64,000 bases of DNA from Thermomonas hydrothermalis (GCF_900129205.1 NZ_FQUK01000008.1:1-64000); one strand, 5' to 3'. Shown: positions 18,287-29,315, counted from the first letter of the stretch. Notes: a model not told the origin generated them from the sequence alone. Numbers and translations: made by a program.

Positions 18287-19154
18287 GGACGCTCACGTGC
18301 AGGGCATGCAGACGGCGGGCGTCGGCGCGGGCGACCCGGAAGGTAAACCGGCCCAGGGTCAGTTCCTCGCCCGCTTCCGGCAAGTGACCGATGGCCGCGG
18401 TCACCAGCCCGCCGATGGTGTCGTACTCGTCATCGGCGAAGTCGGCACCGAAGCGTTCGTTGAAATCGGCGATGGGGGTGAGCGCATCGACCACGAACTG
18501 GCCGTCGGCCTGGGCGGCGATCAGCACGCCCTCGTCGGCGGCCTCGTCGTGCTCATCGTCGATCTCGCCGACGATCTGCTCCAGCACGTCCTCGATGGTG
18601 ACCAGCCCGGCCACGCCACCGTATTCGTCGATGACGATGGCCATGTGGTTGCGCGACTGCCGGAACTCACGCAGCAGCACGTTGAGATTTTTCGATTCCG
18701 GGATCAAGACCGCCGGCCGCAGCAGCGAGTGCAGGCTTGCCGGGGTCTCCTGATTGACCACTGCGCGCAGCAGATCCTTGGCCAGCAGGATGCCCAGGAT
18801 TTCGTCCTTGTCCTCGCCGTGGACGGGGAAGCGTGAATGGCCGGACTCGATCACCTGGCGGACGATGTCCATCAGGGGGGCATCAACAGGCAGCGCCACC
18901 ATTTGCGCGCGTGACACCATGACGTCGGCAACGGTCATGTCGGCGATATTGATCGCGCCTTCCATCATGCGCAGGGTGTCCGGGCCGATCAGGCCATCGG
19001 CCTGGGCGTCGCGCAGAAGTTCGATCAGGTCTTCGCGGCTGGTCGGTTCGCCGGAGAGCAGGGCGCTGATGCGATCCAGCCAGGAACGATGGGGTTTTTC
19101 TGATGTGTGGTCGTCGGCGTCATCGTGCGGCCGACTACTGTCATCCTCGGACAT
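18273..19154 (-). CDS. corC: CorC/YbeX-type CBS-pair and transporter-associated-domain protein
   Basis: Cytosolic 293-aa protein with no membrane segment: an acidic N-terminus, two CBS domains (about 70-190, with [15 protein letters not shown] and [20 protein letters not shown]) and a C-terminal CorC_HlyC domain (about 205-285). It matches E. coli YbeX/CorC in length and layout. It lies 81 nt after ybeY and overlaps the DUF4105 gene by 14 nt, which suggests translational coupling. Linked in the literature to magnesium/cobalt homeostasis and ribosome-related functions. Confidence 0.95.
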   Translation of the reverse strand: MSEDDSSRPHDDADDHTSEKPHRSWLDRISALLSGEPTSREDLIELLRDAQADGLIGPDTLRMMEGAINIADMTVADVMVSRAQMVALPVDAPLMDIVRQVIESGHSRFPVHGEDKDEILGILLAKDLLRAVVNQETPASLHSLLRPAVLIPESKNLNVLLREFRQSRNHMAIVIDEYGGVAGLVTIEDVLEQIVGEIDDEHDEAADEGVLIAAQADGQFVVDALTPIADFNERFGADFADDEYDTIGGLVTAAIGHLPEAGEELTLGRFTFRVARADARRLHALHVSVHADE

Positions 19155-19235
19155 GGGAAGCCTTGTTGCGACGGGGGAAAGGTGGAACGGGAAAAGTCTA
19201 GCGAATCCGCCGCCGGGCGTGGGCGGGCCGCGGTG

Positions 19236-19718
19236 TCATGCGTCCAGATACGGATCCGGAATGCCGAGGCCGGCCAGGATCTCGCGTTCCAGCTGCTCCA
19301 TCGCCTCGGCTTCGCGTGGATCCTCGTGATCCCAGCCGAGCAGATGCAGACAGCCGTGCACGGTCAGGTGGGCGTAATGGGCATTGAGCGCCTTGCCCTG
19401 TTCTCTGGCCTCGCGGGCGATCACCGGGGCGCACAACACCAGATCGCCCAGCAGCGGCAGGCGGATGTCATCAGGCAGCCCTTCAGGCAACTCCGCCGGG
19501 AAGCTGAGCACGTTGGTGGCGTAGTCCTTGCCGCGGTAGTGCCGGTTCAAGGCGCGGCCTTCGCGGGTGCCGACGATGCGAATCGCCAGATTGGCTTCGC
19601 GGATGCGTCCGGCCAGCGCCGCCGCCACCCATTTGCGGAAGCTGACGGCAGACGGGATGCCCGCGCGTGGCACCGCGTATCCCACCGTCACTTCCAGATG
19701 CACCGGTCCACGGGTCAT
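19236..19718 (-). CDS. ybeY: Endoribonuclease YbeY (rRNA maturation factor)
   Basis: A 160-aa metal-dependent endoribonuclease acting in 16S rRNA 3' end maturation and ribosome quality control. The zinc site is the H-x3-H-x5-H motif in [15 protein letters not shown] near residues 114-128. The N-terminal half has the conserved [17 protein letters not shown] segment. Full length and in its usual place between ybeZ (43 nt upstream) and corC. Confidence 0.97.
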   Translation of the reverse strand: MTRGPVHLEVTVGYAVPRAGIPSAVSFRKWVAAALAGRIREANLAIRIVGTREGRALNRHYRGKDYATNVLSFPAELPEGLPDDIRLPLLGDLVLCAPVIAREAREQGKALNAHYAHLTVHGCLHLLGWDHEDPREAEAMEQLEREILAGLGIPDPYLDA

Positions 19719-19761
19719 GCGCGCATTCTACTGATTGGCCGGCCCGGTGCGATGAACTTGC

Positions 19762-20734
<973 letters not shown>

Positions 20735-20745
<11 letters not shown>

Positions 20746-22129
20746 GGGTCAGCACTTCGCCGCGCAGGGAGTTGCTGAGGGCGGCGGTGATGCGGACATC
20801 CACGAACTGGCCGATCAGCCGCTTCGGCGCCGGGAAGTTCACCGAGCGCATGTTCTCGGTTTTGCCGGTGAGCTCGTCCGGGTTTTTCTTCGACGGCCCT
20901 TCCACCAGCACGGTCTGTACGCTGCCGACCATGGCCTCGCTGATGCGCCGGGCATTGGCATTGATCGCGGCCTGCAGACGTTCCAGGCGGGCGTGCTTTT
21001 CCTCGCTGGAGGTGGTGTCTTCCAGGTCGGCAGCCGGGGTGCCCGGGCGGCGGGAATAGATGAACGAGAAGCTCTGGTCAAAGCCGACGTCTTCGATCAG
21101 CTTCATGGTCTTTTCAAAATCCGCCGCGGTCTCGCCGGGGAAGCCGACGATGAAATCGGTGGACACCGAAATATCCGGCCGTACCGCGCGCAGCTTGCGG
21201 ATCTTCTGCTTGAACTCAAGTGCCGTGTAGCCGCGTTTCATCGCCGCCAGGATGCGGTCGCTGCCGGACTGCACCGGCAGATGCAGGTAGTTGGCCAGCT
21301 TGGGAACGTCGCGGTAGGCCTCGATCAGCGAATCGGAGAACTCCAGCGGATGCGAGGTGGTGAACCGGATCCGGCCGATCCCGTCAATCTCGGCGATGGC
21401 GCGGATCAGCAGCGCCAGATCCGCCGTTTCGCCGGCATCGCCCAGGGCGCCCCGGTAGGCATTGACGTTCTGGCCCAGCAGGGTGACCTCGCGCACGCCT
21501 TGGGCGGCCAGCTCGGCCACCTCGGTCAGCACCGACTCGAACGGGCGGCTGATTTCCTCACCGCGGGTGTAGGGCACCACGCAGTACGAGCAGTATTTCG
21601 AGCAGCCTTCCATGATCGAGACGAAGGCGGTGGGGCCTTCGGCGCGCGGTTCGGGCAGGCGGTCGAACTTCTCGATTTCCGGGAAGCTGATGTCCACCTG
21701 CGGGGTGTTCTGCTCGCGGCGGGCGCGGATCAGCTCCGGTAGCCGGTGCAGGGTCTGCGGGCCGAACACCAGATCCACGTAGGGCGCCCGTTCCAGGATC
21801 GCCGCGCCTTCCTGTGAGGCGACGCAGCCGCCAACCCCAATGATCACCGGTCGCTCACCCTGCTTGAGGTGCTTCCAGCGGCCCAGCTGGCTGAAGACTT
21901 TTTCCTGCGCCTTTTCGCGGATCGAGCAGGTGTTGATCAGGATGACGTCGGCTTCCTCGGCATTGTGGGTCAGCTCCATGCCTTCGGCGGCATTGAGCAC
22001 GTCGGCCATGCGGGCCGAGTCGTATTCGTTCATCTGACAGCCGTGGGTCTGGATGAACAGCTTCTTGGCGCCCGGACGCGGTGACGGGGCGGCAGCAGGC
22101 AGCGTGGGCAGGGGGTGTAGATCGGTCAT
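20735..22129 (-). CDS. miaB: tRNA-2-methylthio-N6-dimethylallyladenosine synthase MiaB
   Basis: Radical-SAM methylthiotransferase of 464 aa that modifies i6A37 of tRNAs. The N-terminal MTTase domain begins [17 protein letters not shown]; the radical-SAM cluster motif is [17 protein letters not shown]; a C-terminal TRAM domain ends near [10 protein letters not shown]. The ATG at 22129 gives a short variable N-terminus before the conserved GAKKLF start; a longer frame to 22249 has no family support. It heads the minus-strand miaB-ybeZ-ybeY-corC run and is divergent from a lytic transglycosylase gene. Confidence 0.96.
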
Positions 22130-22341
22130 GGCAGACTCCGGGGCGCGGCGGTGAGTCCGGGCCGGACAAGTTAGAGAAGAAACGACCATTCTAGGGAATC
22201 TGCGAACACTTCGGAGCTTTCCATCGGTGACGGGGGCGAGGGCGGGCAAGATGCCGATGGCGGCGTTCAGGTTTCCCCCGGGGCGTTGCCACCCGGCCTG
22301 GGCCTTGCCAAGCGGGCCGGTGCCGGGACAGACTCGCCGGT

Positions 22342-23274
22342 ATGTGGGGGCGTACGGTCATTGTTCTGCTGTTGCTGGCGTCAGCCGGGCCGGTCTGGGC
22401 GGGTCGCGTCTATCGTTGCGAAAGTGGCGATGGCGCGGTGAGCTACGTCAGCAAACGCCCACCCGGCACCACCTGCCGGCTGTTGGGGCAGTTTCGCGCC
22501 GGCGCGGTGGCGTCCTCCAAGGCGCCCAAGGCCGTGCCGTCCGCGCCGCCGCTGGCTGAGCTGCCATCGCTGCCGGAAGGTGTCGTAGCACCTGCAACCC
22601 CGCCCGGAAATGCCGTACCGGCATCGGCGCCAGCACCGGCACCCGTCACCCCGGGGCCGCGGTTGGTGCGTGGGCAGCTGTATTCGTTCGTCGATCGGAA
22701 CGGGGTGCGCAATTACACCAGCGTGCGGCCGGCAGGGGTGCCGGCGGCAGCGGTTCGCACGATCGCGTATTCCTATATCGAGCGTTGTTACGCCTGCGGG
22801 GTCTTGCCGGGGGTGGATTTCCACCGGGTTCGCCTCAATACCGACGCCTATTCAGGTCAGATCGCCGCGATCGCCCGCGAAGCAGGCGTGGAAGAGGCGA
22901 TCGTACGTGCCGTCATTCATGCCGAGTCCGCCTTCAATCCACGGGCGGTGTCGCGGGCGGGGGCGCTGGGGCTGATGCAGTTGATGCCCGATACCGCCCG
23001 CCGGTTCGGGGTCAGCGACCCCTTCGATGCCGAGCAGAACATTCGTGGCGGGGTGCAGTACCTGGCCTGGCTGCTCAAGCGCTACGGCGGCAACCTCACC
23101 CTGGCCGCAGCCGGTTACAACGCCGGCGAGGGGGCAGTGGATCGCTACGGCGGGGTGCCGCCTTACGATGAAACCCAGCGCTATGTGCAGCGGGTCGGGG
23201 TGCTGGTGGAGCGCTATCGCGGCGCTTTGCGTGAGGGGGGAAGCCCGCTGCGGGGCGGATTGTCGGCCCGTTGA
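22342..23274 (+). CDS. Lytic transglycosylase with DUF4124-like N-terminal segments
   Basis: Exported 310-aa peptidoglycan lytic transglycosylase. A signal peptide (1-20) is followed by a DUF4124-like segment ([19 protein letters not shown]), a Pro/Ala-rich linker (60-105), a second such segment ([20 protein letters not shown]), then the SLT domain. The catalytic Glu is E195 in [18 protein letters not shown], with [10 protein letters not shown] and [16 protein letters not shown] following, as in family 1 transglycosylases. The last codons overlap the likely -35 element of the petABC promoter. Confidence 0.92.
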   Translation: MWGRTVIVLLLLASAGPVWAGRVYRCESGDGAVSYVSKRPPGTTCRLLGQFRAGAVASSKAPKAVPSAPPLAELPSLPEGVVAPATPPGNAVPASAPAPAPVTPGPRLVRGQLYSFVDRNGVRNYTSVRPAGVPAAAVRTIAYSYIERCYACGVLPGVDFHRVRLNTDAYSGQIAAIAREAGVEEAIVRAVIHAESAFNPRAVSRAGALGLMQLMPDTARRFGVSDPFDAEQNIRGGVQYLAWLLKRYGGNLTLAAAGYNAGEGAVDRYGGVPPYDETQRYVQRVGVLVERYRGALREGGSPLRGGLSAR

Positions 23275-23287
23275 TCGTTCATATACA
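23260..23287 (+). promoter_or_regulatory. Candidate sigma-70 promoter of petABC
   Basis: TTGTCG at 23260-23265 and TATACA at 23282-23287 are separated by 16 bases. Transcription would begin near 23294, about 58 nt upstream of the petA ATG. The -35 element lies within the 3' end of the lytic transglycosylase gene. Assigned by eye from hexamer similarity. Confidence 0.45.
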
Positions 23288-23351
23288 CTTCAGCGTCCCT
23301 TGCGCCTGTCGGCGGCAAGGCCTACAGAAGATTTCTTGCACGGAGTGCGGG

Positions 23352-23948
23352 ATGGCGAACGAAGAGGTCAATACCGGTCGACGCCGGTTCCTCACCGCGA
23401 CGACCGCGGTGGTGGGGGCGGTGGGTGCCGGGTTTGCAGCGGTGCCGTTCATCAAGTCCTGGAGCCCGAGCGCACGGGCGCGGTTTGCCGGGGCCCCGGT
23501 CAGTCAGGACATCAGCGCCCTGGAAGAAGGCCAGCAGCTGGTGCTCAACTGGCGCGGTCAGCCCATCTATATCGCCAAGCGCTCCAAGGCCATGCTGGCG
23601 ACCTTGCCGGAGATGGATCCGCTGGTGGCCGATCCACATTCGGAGGCGTCCAGCCAGCCGTCGTATGCCAAGAACGAGACCCGTTCGATCCGGCCCGAGA
23701 TCGCCGTGCTGGTCGGGGTCTGCACCCACTTGGGGTGTGCGCCCGAGTTCAAGCCCGAAATCAAGCCGGAGCCGTTCGATCCCAACTGGAAGGGCGGTTA
23801 CTTCTGTCCGTGCCACAAGTCGCGCTATGACTTGGCTGGCCGGGTGTACAAGGCGCAGCCGGCGCCGCTGAACCTGCCGGTGCCGCCGTATCACTTCGAG
23901 GGCGACAACGTTGTCGTCATCGGTGTCGATCCGAAGGGAGCCGCGTAA
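23352..23948 (+). CDS. petA: Ubiquinol-cytochrome c reductase Rieske iron-sulfur subunit
   Basis: A 198-aa Rieske protein of the bc1 complex. The N-terminus has a twin-arginine-like RRRFLTATTAVVG stretch that serves as uncleaved anchor and Tat signal. The 2Fe-2S ligands are in C124-T-H126-L-G-C129 and C152-P-C154-H155. The start at 23352 (MANEEVNTG) fits the family; an upstream in-frame ATG is in the leader. First gene of petABC, 3 nt before petB. Confidence 0.97.
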   Translation: MANEEVNTGRRRFLTATTAVVGAVGAGFAAVPFIKSWSPSARARFAGAPVSQDISALEEGQQLVLNWRGQPIYIAKRSKAMLATLPEMDPLVADPHSEASSQPSYAKNETRSIRPEIAVLVGVCTHLGCAPEFKPEIKPEPFDPNWKGGYFCPCHKSRYDLAGRVYKAQPAPLNLPVPPYHFEGDNVVVIGVDPKGAA

Positions 23949-23951
23949 GCC

Positions 23952-25223
23952 ATGGCCAACATCTTCACCCGCACCGCGCAAGGCCTGATGGACTGGGTCA
24001 ATGAGCGCGCGCCCGGCCTGATGCCGGTGTACCGCAAGCACATGAGCGAGTACTACGCGCCGAAGAATTTCAACATCTGGTACATCTTCGGTGTGCTGTC
24101 GATCGTGGTGCTGGCCAACCAGATCCTGACCGGCATCTTCCTGACCATGCAGTACAAACCGAGCGCGGCGGAGGCCTTTGGCTCGGTCGAGTACATCATG
24201 CGCGACGTGGAGTGGGGCTGGCTGATCCGCTACATGCACTCCACCGGCGCCTCACTGTTCTTCATCGTCGTCTATCTGCACATGTTCCGCGGCCTGATGT
24301 ACGGCAGCTACCGCAAGCCGCGTGAGCTGGTCTGGCTGCTGGGCATGGTCATTTATCTGGTGCTGATGGCGGAGGCCTTCATGGGCTATGTGCTGCCCTG
24401 GGGCCAGATGTCCTACTGGGGCGCCAAGGTGATCATCTCGTTGTTTGGCGCCATCCCGGTGATCGGCGGCGGGCTGACCGAGTGGATCATGGGTGACTAC
24501 AACCCGGGCGATGCCACCCTGAATCGGTTTTTCGCCCTGCACGTGATCGCGCTGCCGCTGGTGTTGCTGTTGCTGGTGGTGCTGCACATCTTCGCCTTGC
24601 ACGAAGTCGGTTCCAACAATCCGGACGGTGTTGAAATCAAGAAGGGGCCCAAGGGCAACCGCTGGTCGCCCAACGCGCCGGCCGACGGCATTCCGTTCCA
24701 CCCGTACTACACGGTCAAGGACACGTTCTACGTCGGCGCCTTCCTGGTCATTGCCGCTTTCATCATCTTCTTCGCGCCCACCTTCGGTGGCTGGTTCCTG
24801 GAGCATGACAACTTCACCGAAGCCAATCCGCTGGTGACGCCAGCGCACATCAAGCCGGTGTGGTATTTCACACCGTACTACGCGATGCTGCGGGTGGTGC
24901 CGTCGTTCTTCGGCATCAAGTTGTGGGGTGTGCTGGTGATGTTCGGCGCCATCGTCATGCTGTTTTTGGTGCCGTGGCTGGACAAGTCGCCGGTGAAGTC
25001 GTACCGCTACCGTGGTTGGCTGAGCTGGACCATGCTGCTGATGTTTGCGGTGTGCTTCCTGTGGTTGGCCAAGATCGGTGCCGGCCCGGGTACGGATCCG
25101 GTGGAAACCATCATCGGCCGTGTGCTGACCTTCCTCTATTTCGCGTTCTTCATCACCATGCCGGTCTGGTCCAGGCTCGACAAGACCAAGCCGGTCCCGG
25201 AACGGGTGACGATGCATGACTGA
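23952..25223 (+). CDS. petB: Cytochrome b of the bc1 complex
   Basis: A 423-aa polytopic subunit carrying hemes bL and bH. Conserved blocks include the N-terminal RYMHSTGASLFFIVVYLHMFRG heme-ligand helix (split here by eye), the ef-loop region, and TPAHIKPVWYFTPYYAMLR in the C-terminal half, where bacterial cytochrome b usually shows PEWYFLP; here it reads KPVWYFT. Eight spans are likely. It overlaps petC by 8 nt, indicating coupled translation. Confidence 0.96.
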   Translation: MANIFTRTAQGLMDWVNERAPGLMPVYRKHMSEYYAPKNFNIWYIFGVLSIVVLANQILTGIFLTMQYKPSAAEAFGSVEYIMRDVEWGWLIRYMHSTGASLFFIVVYLHMFRGLMYGSYRKPRELVWLLGMVIYLVLMAEAFMGYVLPWGQMSYWGAKVIISLFGAIPVIGGGLTEWIMGDYNPGDATLNRFFALHVIALPLVLLLLVVLHIFALHEVGSNNPDGVEIKKGPKGNRWSPNAPADGIPFHPYYTVKDTFYVGAFLVIAAFIIFFAPTFGGWFLEHDNFTEANPLVTPAHIKPVWYFTPYYAMLRVVPSFFGIKLWGVLVMFGAIVMLFLVPWLDKSPVKSYRYRGWLSWTMLLMFAVCFLWLAKIGAGPGTDPVETIIGRVLTFLYFAFFITMPVWSRLDKTKPVPERVTMHD

Positions 25224-25977
25224 TTCCATTGTTCGCAAGCGCGGGCTGCTGCCCCGCCTGATCCTGGGTGTGGCCACGATGCTGCTGTCGGCGGCAGCAC
25301 TGGCCAGTGAGGAAGGCAATCTTCAGCAGGCTGGCGTGGACCTCAATGACCGCGCTTCACTGCAACGTGGCGCTGCTCTGTTCATGAACTACTGCAGCGG
25401 CTGCCACTCGCTGAAGTACGTGCGCTATGCGCGGATCGCGCAGGATCTTGGCCTGAGCGAAGACGAGGTGATGAACAACCTCAACTTCACCGGGGCCAAA
25501 ATCGGCGATCACGTGCTGTCGGCGATGCCGCCGGAGCTGGCCAAGGAAGCCTTCGGCAAGGCGCCGCCGGATCTCAGCCTGATCGCCCGCGTGCGCGGCA
25601 GCGACTGGATCTACACCTATCTGAAGTCCTTCTACGTCGACGAGAGCCGCCCGGTTGGCTGGAACAACACGTTGTTCCCGAATGCCTCGATGCCCAACCC
25701 GCTGTGGTCGCTGCAGGGCATCCAGCAGCCGGTGTATGGCAAGAAGACCGAGTCCGGGGAGCTTCCGGTGGAAGGCTTCACCCTTAGTCAGCCGGGTCGC
25801 CAGACCCCGGAGCAGTTTGACCGGACGGTACGCGACATCACCGCTTTCCTGGAGTACGTGGGCGAGCCAGTCGCGCTCGAACGGGAACGGGTCGGGGTGT
25901 GGGCGGTGCTGTTCTTGGTGTTCTTTGCCTTCATGGCCTGGCTGTTGAAGAACGAATACTGGCGGGACGTTCACTGA
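25216..25977 (+). CDS. petC: Cytochrome c1 of the bc1 complex
   Basis: A 253-aa periplasmic c-type cytochrome anchored by one C-terminal helix (about 227-245, VLFLVFFAFMAWLL). A signal peptide covers about 1-30. The heme site is C60-S-G-C63-H64 (NYCSGCHSLKYVRYAR), and the distal Met is likely in the MPNPLWSLQG or nearby AMPPEL region. Last gene of petABC; sspAB follows about 120 nt later, the usual proteobacterial order. Confidence 0.96.
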   Translation: MTDSIVRKRGLLPRLILGVATMLLSAAALASEEGNLQQAGVDLNDRASLQRGAALFMNYCSGCHSLKYVRYARIAQDLGLSEDEVMNNLNFTGAKIGDHVLSAMPPELAKEAFGKAPPDLSLIARVRGSDWIYTYLKSFYVDESRPVGWNNTLFPNASMPNPLWSLQGIQQPVYGKKTESGELPVEGFTLSQPGRQTPEQFDRTVRDITAFLEYVGEPVALERERVGVWAVLFLVFFAFMAWLLKNEYWRDVH

Positions 25978-26094
25978 CGGGGCATCTTCGGCACGGACGC
26001 CCGCTGCAGCGAACGACGCTTGACCGTCGCCCGGCTCTGACGGGTGGCATCGGTGCGTCCGGCGTGGGTCGGACGCGTGGGAGTGGTGCTGATG

Positions 26095-26730
26095 ATGGCT
26101 GTGAGTCCGCGCATGCGTAACGCCCTGACCCTGTACTCTGCTGTCGATGATGTGCTTTGCCACCGTGTCCGGCTGGTGTTGGCGGCCAAAGGGGTGACCT
26201 ACGATCTGGTGCCGGTGGATCCGCAGAATCCGCCGGAAGACTTGATCGATCTCAATCCCTACCATTCCGTGCCGACCCTGGTCGAACGCGACGTGGTGCT
26301 GTATGCCGCCAGCGTGGTCAGCGAGTATCTGGACGAACGCTATCCGCACCCGCCGCTGATGCCGGTGGATCCGCTGTCGCGTGCCCGTCTGCGGCTGGCC
26401 ATGCTGCGCATCGAGCACGACTGGGTGCCACAGGTTCAGGCAATCCAGTACGGCAACAAGCAGCAGGCCGAGGCCGGTCGCAAGCGGCTCAAAGAGTTGC
26501 TGACCGCGGCACTGCCGCTATTCAAGGCCAGCAAGTTCTTCCTCAACCCGGAAATGAGCCTGGCCGACTGTGCGATGGCGCCGATCATCTGGCGTCTGGA
26601 AGCGCTCGGCGTGCCGTTGCCCAAAGATGGCAAGGTGATCGAGGAATACGGCAATCGCATCTTCCGTAACCCCGGCTTTACCCGCAGCCTGACCGAGCAG
26701 GAAAAGCGCCTGCGCGCGATCCCCGATTGA
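26095..26730 (+). CDS. sspA: Stringent starvation protein A
   Basis: Glutathione-S-transferase-fold protein of 211 aa that binds RNA polymerase as a transcription cofactor. The thioredoxin-like N-domain (MRNALTLYSAVDDVLCHRVRLV) and the helical C-domain are complete, with the conserved NPYHSVPTLVERD segment. Two adjacent ATGs (26092, 26095) can start it; GTG or ATG codons further upstream lack family support. It follows petABC and overlaps sspB by one base. Confidence 0.95.
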   Translation: MAVSPRMRNALTLYSAVDDVLCHRVRLVLAAKGVTYDLVPVDPQNPPEDLIDLNPYHSVPTLVERDVVLYAASVVSEYLDERYPHPPLMPVDPLSRARLRLAMLRIEHDWVPQVQAIQYGNKQQAEAGRKRLKELLTAALPLFKASKFFLNPEMSLADCAMAPIIWRLEALGVPLPKDGKVIEEYGNRIFRNPGFTRSLTEQEKRLRAIPD

Positions 26731-27185
26731 TGACCTCCGCACCGATGCAACCCATGACCAGCCAGCGCCCCTATCTGTTGCGGGCGTTGTACGAATGGAT
26801 CGCCGATAACGGCATGACCCCGCATCTGCTGGTCGATGCTGGCGTGCCGGGTGTGCGGGTGCCGCCGCATGTCATCAAGGACGGGCAGGTGGTGCTCAAC
26901 ATCGCCGAGCGCGCCGTCGGCAATCTGCAGATGGGTAATGACGCCTTGCGTTTTTCGGCACGCTTTGGCGGCGTCAGTCATCAGGTGGTCGTGCCGGTGG
27001 CGGCAGTGATCGCGATTTACGCGCGGGAGACCGGGCAGGGCATGGCCTTGCCGCCGGAACCGGCGTTGAGCAATGGCATCGACGAGGCGGCCTCGCCGCC
27101 AGAAGATGCGCCGGCGGGATCTACATCGACCGACGGCCCGCCCGATCGCCCGCCGCGTGGGCCGCATCTGCGTATCGTCAAGTAA
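26730..27185 (+). CDS. sspB: ClpXP protease specificity-enhancing factor SspB
   Basis: A 151-aa adaptor that delivers ssrA-tagged and other substrates to ClpXP. The folded domain (RPYLLRALYEWIADNGMTPHLLVDA to RFGGVSHQVVVPVAAVIAIYARE) is followed by an acidic/Pro-rich flexible linker (about 105-140). The C-terminal ClpX-docking peptide GPHLRIVK closes the protein. The ATG at 26730 shares a base with the sspA stop. Complete by family standards. Confidence 0.95.
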   Translation: MTSAPMQPMTSQRPYLLRALYEWIADNGMTPHLLVDAGVPGVRVPPHVIKDGQVVLNIAERAVGNLQMGNDALRFSARFGGVSHQVVVPVAAVIAIYARETGQGMALPPEPALSNGIDEAASPPEDAPAGSTSTDGPPDRPPRGPHLRIVK

Positions 27186-27248
27186 GGTCTTGCCTTGGTG
27201 TGCCCTGCCGCTGTATGCTGCGGTGCAGCATGGCGTCCTGACGACACC

Positions 27249-27593
27249 TCACGATTGCGAGGATGCCAGCGGGCGCACCACCGCCTGTGCGGCGCGGGTT
27301 GGGCCGCTGAAGCCGACCAGCCGGCCCGCCAGCAGGACGATCTGGCCGACATGGCGATCCTGGCCGTCCTCGGAGTACTCGAAGCGGTAACGCCGCTCCA
27401 GCCCCAGCCAACCGTCAGGCGTGCGGCGCAGCCGCACGCCGGTGGCGGCGACCGAGTGATCCAGCCACTGCACGCCAGCGGCCTGGCAGGCGTCGCGGCT
27501 GATTTCGGCGGCGCGTTCGGCCGCGGCGCGAGCGCGGGTGAAGGCAAAAAAACCGGCGACGCCGATCAGCAGCAGGAGCAACAGGCTGGGCAT
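27249..27593 (-). CDS. DUF3301 single-span membrane protein
   Basis: A 114-aa protein with one N-terminal hydrophobic helix (MPSLLLLLLIGVAGFFAF) and a soluble domain. The C-domain has the DUF3301 pattern: CQAAGVQWLDHSVAATGVRLRR, then WLGLERRYRFEYSEDGQDRHVGQI. Typically found near nadC or sspB-region genes in xanthomonads and pseudomonads. Function unknown. It begins 4 nt downstream of the nadC stop, so both are likely on one transcript. Confidence 0.85.
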   Translation of the reverse strand: MPSLLLLLLIGVAGFFAFTRARAAAERAAEISRDACQAAGVQWLDHSVAATGVRLRRTPDGWLGLERRYRFEYSEDGQDRHVGQIVLLAGRLVGFSGPTRAAQAVVRPLASSQS

Positions 27594-27597
27594 GCGG

Positions 27598-28470
27598 TCA
27601 ACAGGTGGGTGGTGGGCCGAGTTTCAGCGAGAAATCAATGGCGTGCAGGTGTTTGGTCAGGCCGCCGATCGAGATGCAGTCCACGCCGTCTTCCGCGATC
27701 GCGCGCACCGTCGCCAGATCCACACCACCCGACACTTCCAGCGGAATGCGGCCATGATAGGGCGCGGCGCGGGCGATGCGCACCGCCTCGCGGCGCGTTG
27801 GGCTGTCGAAATCGTCGATCAGGATCCGCGTGCAGCCGGTATCGAGTGCTTGCCGCAGTTCGTCCAGCGTTTCCACTTCGACGATCAGCGGCAGGGTTGG
27901 GTGCAAGGCACGCGCGCGGGTGATTGCGGCGGTCACCGAGCCGAAGGCGCGGATGTGGTTTTCTTTCAGCATGACCGCATCGAACAGGGCAAACCGGTGG
28001 TTCATGCCGCCGCCGATGCGCACGGCGTATTTCTGCGCCAGGCGTAGCCCGGGCAAGGTCTTGCGGGTGTCCAGGATGACTGTCCCAGTGCCGCGTACGG
28101 CGTCCACGTAGCGGGCGGTGGTGGTCGCAGTGCCACTCAAGGTTTGCAGGAAGTTGAGCGCGGCACGCTCGCCGCCCACCAGGGCGCGGCGGCGGCCCTG
28201 GAGCGTGGCGATCACCGTTCCGGCGGCGATGCGGTCGCCTTCGGCACAGCGCCAGTCGATCCGTATTTCGGGATCCAGGGTGCGCAGGCAGGCATCGAAC
28301 CAGGGCCGACCGGCGACGATGCAGTCTTCCTTGCACAGCAGATAGGCGCAGTCGGGGGCATCGTCCAGCAGCATGCCGGTGACATCGCCGGGGCCTAAGT
28401 CTTCACACAGGGCGGCTGCCACATTGGCGGCCACGACAGCCGGATCGGGCGGGAGGGCGCTGGGGGTCAT
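27598..28470 (-). CDS. nadC: Nicotinate-nucleotide pyrophosphorylase (quinolinate phosphoribosyltransferase)
   Basis: Converts quinolinate and PRPP to nicotinate mononucleotide, CO2 and PPi in de novo NAD synthesis. The 290-aa product has the N-terminal domain with EDLGPGDVTG, then ERAALNFLQTLSGTAT, DTRKTLPGLR, KENHIRAFGS and EVSGGVDLATVRAIAEDGVD, which line the active site. The start at 28470 overlaps the stop of the upstream Trm112-like gene by 4 nt. Confidence 0.96.
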   Translation of the reverse strand: MTPSALPPDPAVVAANVAAALCEDLGPGDVTGMLLDDAPDCAYLLCKEDCIVAGRPWFDACLRTLDPEIRIDWRCAEGDRIAAGTVIATLQGRRRALVGGERAALNFLQTLSGTATTTARYVDAVRGTGTVILDTRKTLPGLRLAQKYAVRIGGGMNHRFALFDAVMLKENHIRAFGSVTAAITRARALHPTLPLIVEVETLDELRQALDTGCTRILIDDFDSPTRREAVRIARAAPYHGRIPLEVSGGVDLATVRAIAEDGVDCISIGGLTKHLHAIDFSLKLGPPPTC

Positions 28471-28736
28471 GCGGTCGGGAAATCGGCGAGCTGGGCCGTG
28501 GCGATGGCCTCCTCCGCCAGCAGCACCGGAATGCCGTCGTCGATCCGGTAGATCCACTGGCGGTCACGCGTCAACAAGGCCTGTTGTAGCGTCTCACGCT
28601 GTGGGCTGCCGTCCTGGCGGGTCACGCCACCTGCGGTGATGGCGCGATTGAGTGCCGCAAGTCCGGCGGCATCCAGCAGCGTCAGCGGCTGGCGGGTGGT
28701 GGGGCAGACGAGCAGGTCGAGCAGTTTGCGGTCCAT
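28467..28736 (-). CDS. Trm112/YcaR-like small protein
   Basis: An 89-aa protein with the Trm112 family opening MDRKLLDLLVCPTTRQPL and the RIDDGIPVLLAEEAIA end. Only one Cys is present in the first motif (CPTT), so the zinc-ribbon cysteine set is incomplete, as in many YcaR-like proteins. A stretch of about 25 residues is inserted between the two conserved ends compared with the 60-aa E. coli YcaR. It overlaps nadC by 4 nt. Confidence 0.85.
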   Translation of the reverse strand: MDRKLLDLLVCPTTRQPLTLLDAAGLAALNRAITAGGVTRQDGSPQRETLQQALLTRDRQWIYRIDDGIPVLLAEEAIATAQLADFPTA

Positions 28737-28798
28737 TCGGGGCGGGCATTGGCCAGGTGGGCCCGCTAGAATAATCCTTTGCGTGCAGGGGAAGGATC

Positions 28799-29305
28799 AT
28801 GTCCACCGCCAACGACAACGGGCCGCTGGTCGGCATCGTGATGGGATCGCGTTCCGACTGGGACACCATGCAGCACGCCGCTGCCCGACTGGAGGCGCTG
28901 GGCGTGCCGCACGAGGTGCGGGTGGTTTCCGCGCATCGCACGCCGGACTTGCTGTTTGAGTATGCCGAGCGTGCGGCCGGACGTGGCTTGCGTGCCATCA
29001 TCGCGGGGGCCGGTGGGGCGGCGCATTTGCCCGGCATGCTGGCGGCCAAGACGGCAGTGCCGGTGCTGGGGGTACCGGTGCAGAGCAAGGCGTTGAACGG
29101 GCTGGATTCCCTGTTGTCGATCGTGCAGATGCCGGCCGGGATTCCGGTGGCCACGTTCGCCATCGGCAGTGCCGGGGCCGCCAACGCGGCGCTGTTTGCC
29201 GCGGCAATGCTGGCCGCCGACCACCCCGCCATCGGTGAGGCGCTGGCGGCATTCCGTGCCCGTCAGACCGAGGACGTGCTGGCGCATGGCGATCCACGGC
29301 ACTGA
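28799..29305 (+). CDS. purE: 5-(carboxyamino)imidazole ribonucleotide mutase
   Basis: Class I PurE, converting N5-CAIR to CAIR in purine synthesis. The 168-aa product has [17 protein letters not shown], the [14 protein letters not shown] loop and [14 protein letters not shown], all active-site segments. AAGGA lies just upstream of the ATG at 28799, and a TAGAAT-like -10 candidate is at 28767-28772. purK follows after 10 nt. Confidence 0.97.
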   Translation: MSTANDNGPLVGIVMGSRSDWDTMQHAAARLEALGVPHEVRVVSAHRTPDLLFEYAERAAGRGLRAIIAGAGGAAHLPGMLAAKTAVPVLGVPVQSKALNGLDSLLSIVQMPAGIPVATFAIGSAGAANAALFAAAMLAADHPAIGEALAAFRARQTEDVLAHGDPRH

Positions 29306-29315
29306 AGGGGCGGGC

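Noticed and set aside
18273-19154. CorC as a membrane hemolysin
   Set aside because: No hydrophobic segment is present; the layout is the cytosolic CBS plus transporter-associated-domain form.
23260-23351. A separate small gene in the petA leader
   Set aside because: The in-frame extension upstream of petA lacks a ribosome-binding site and family similarity; the region is better read as promoter and leader.
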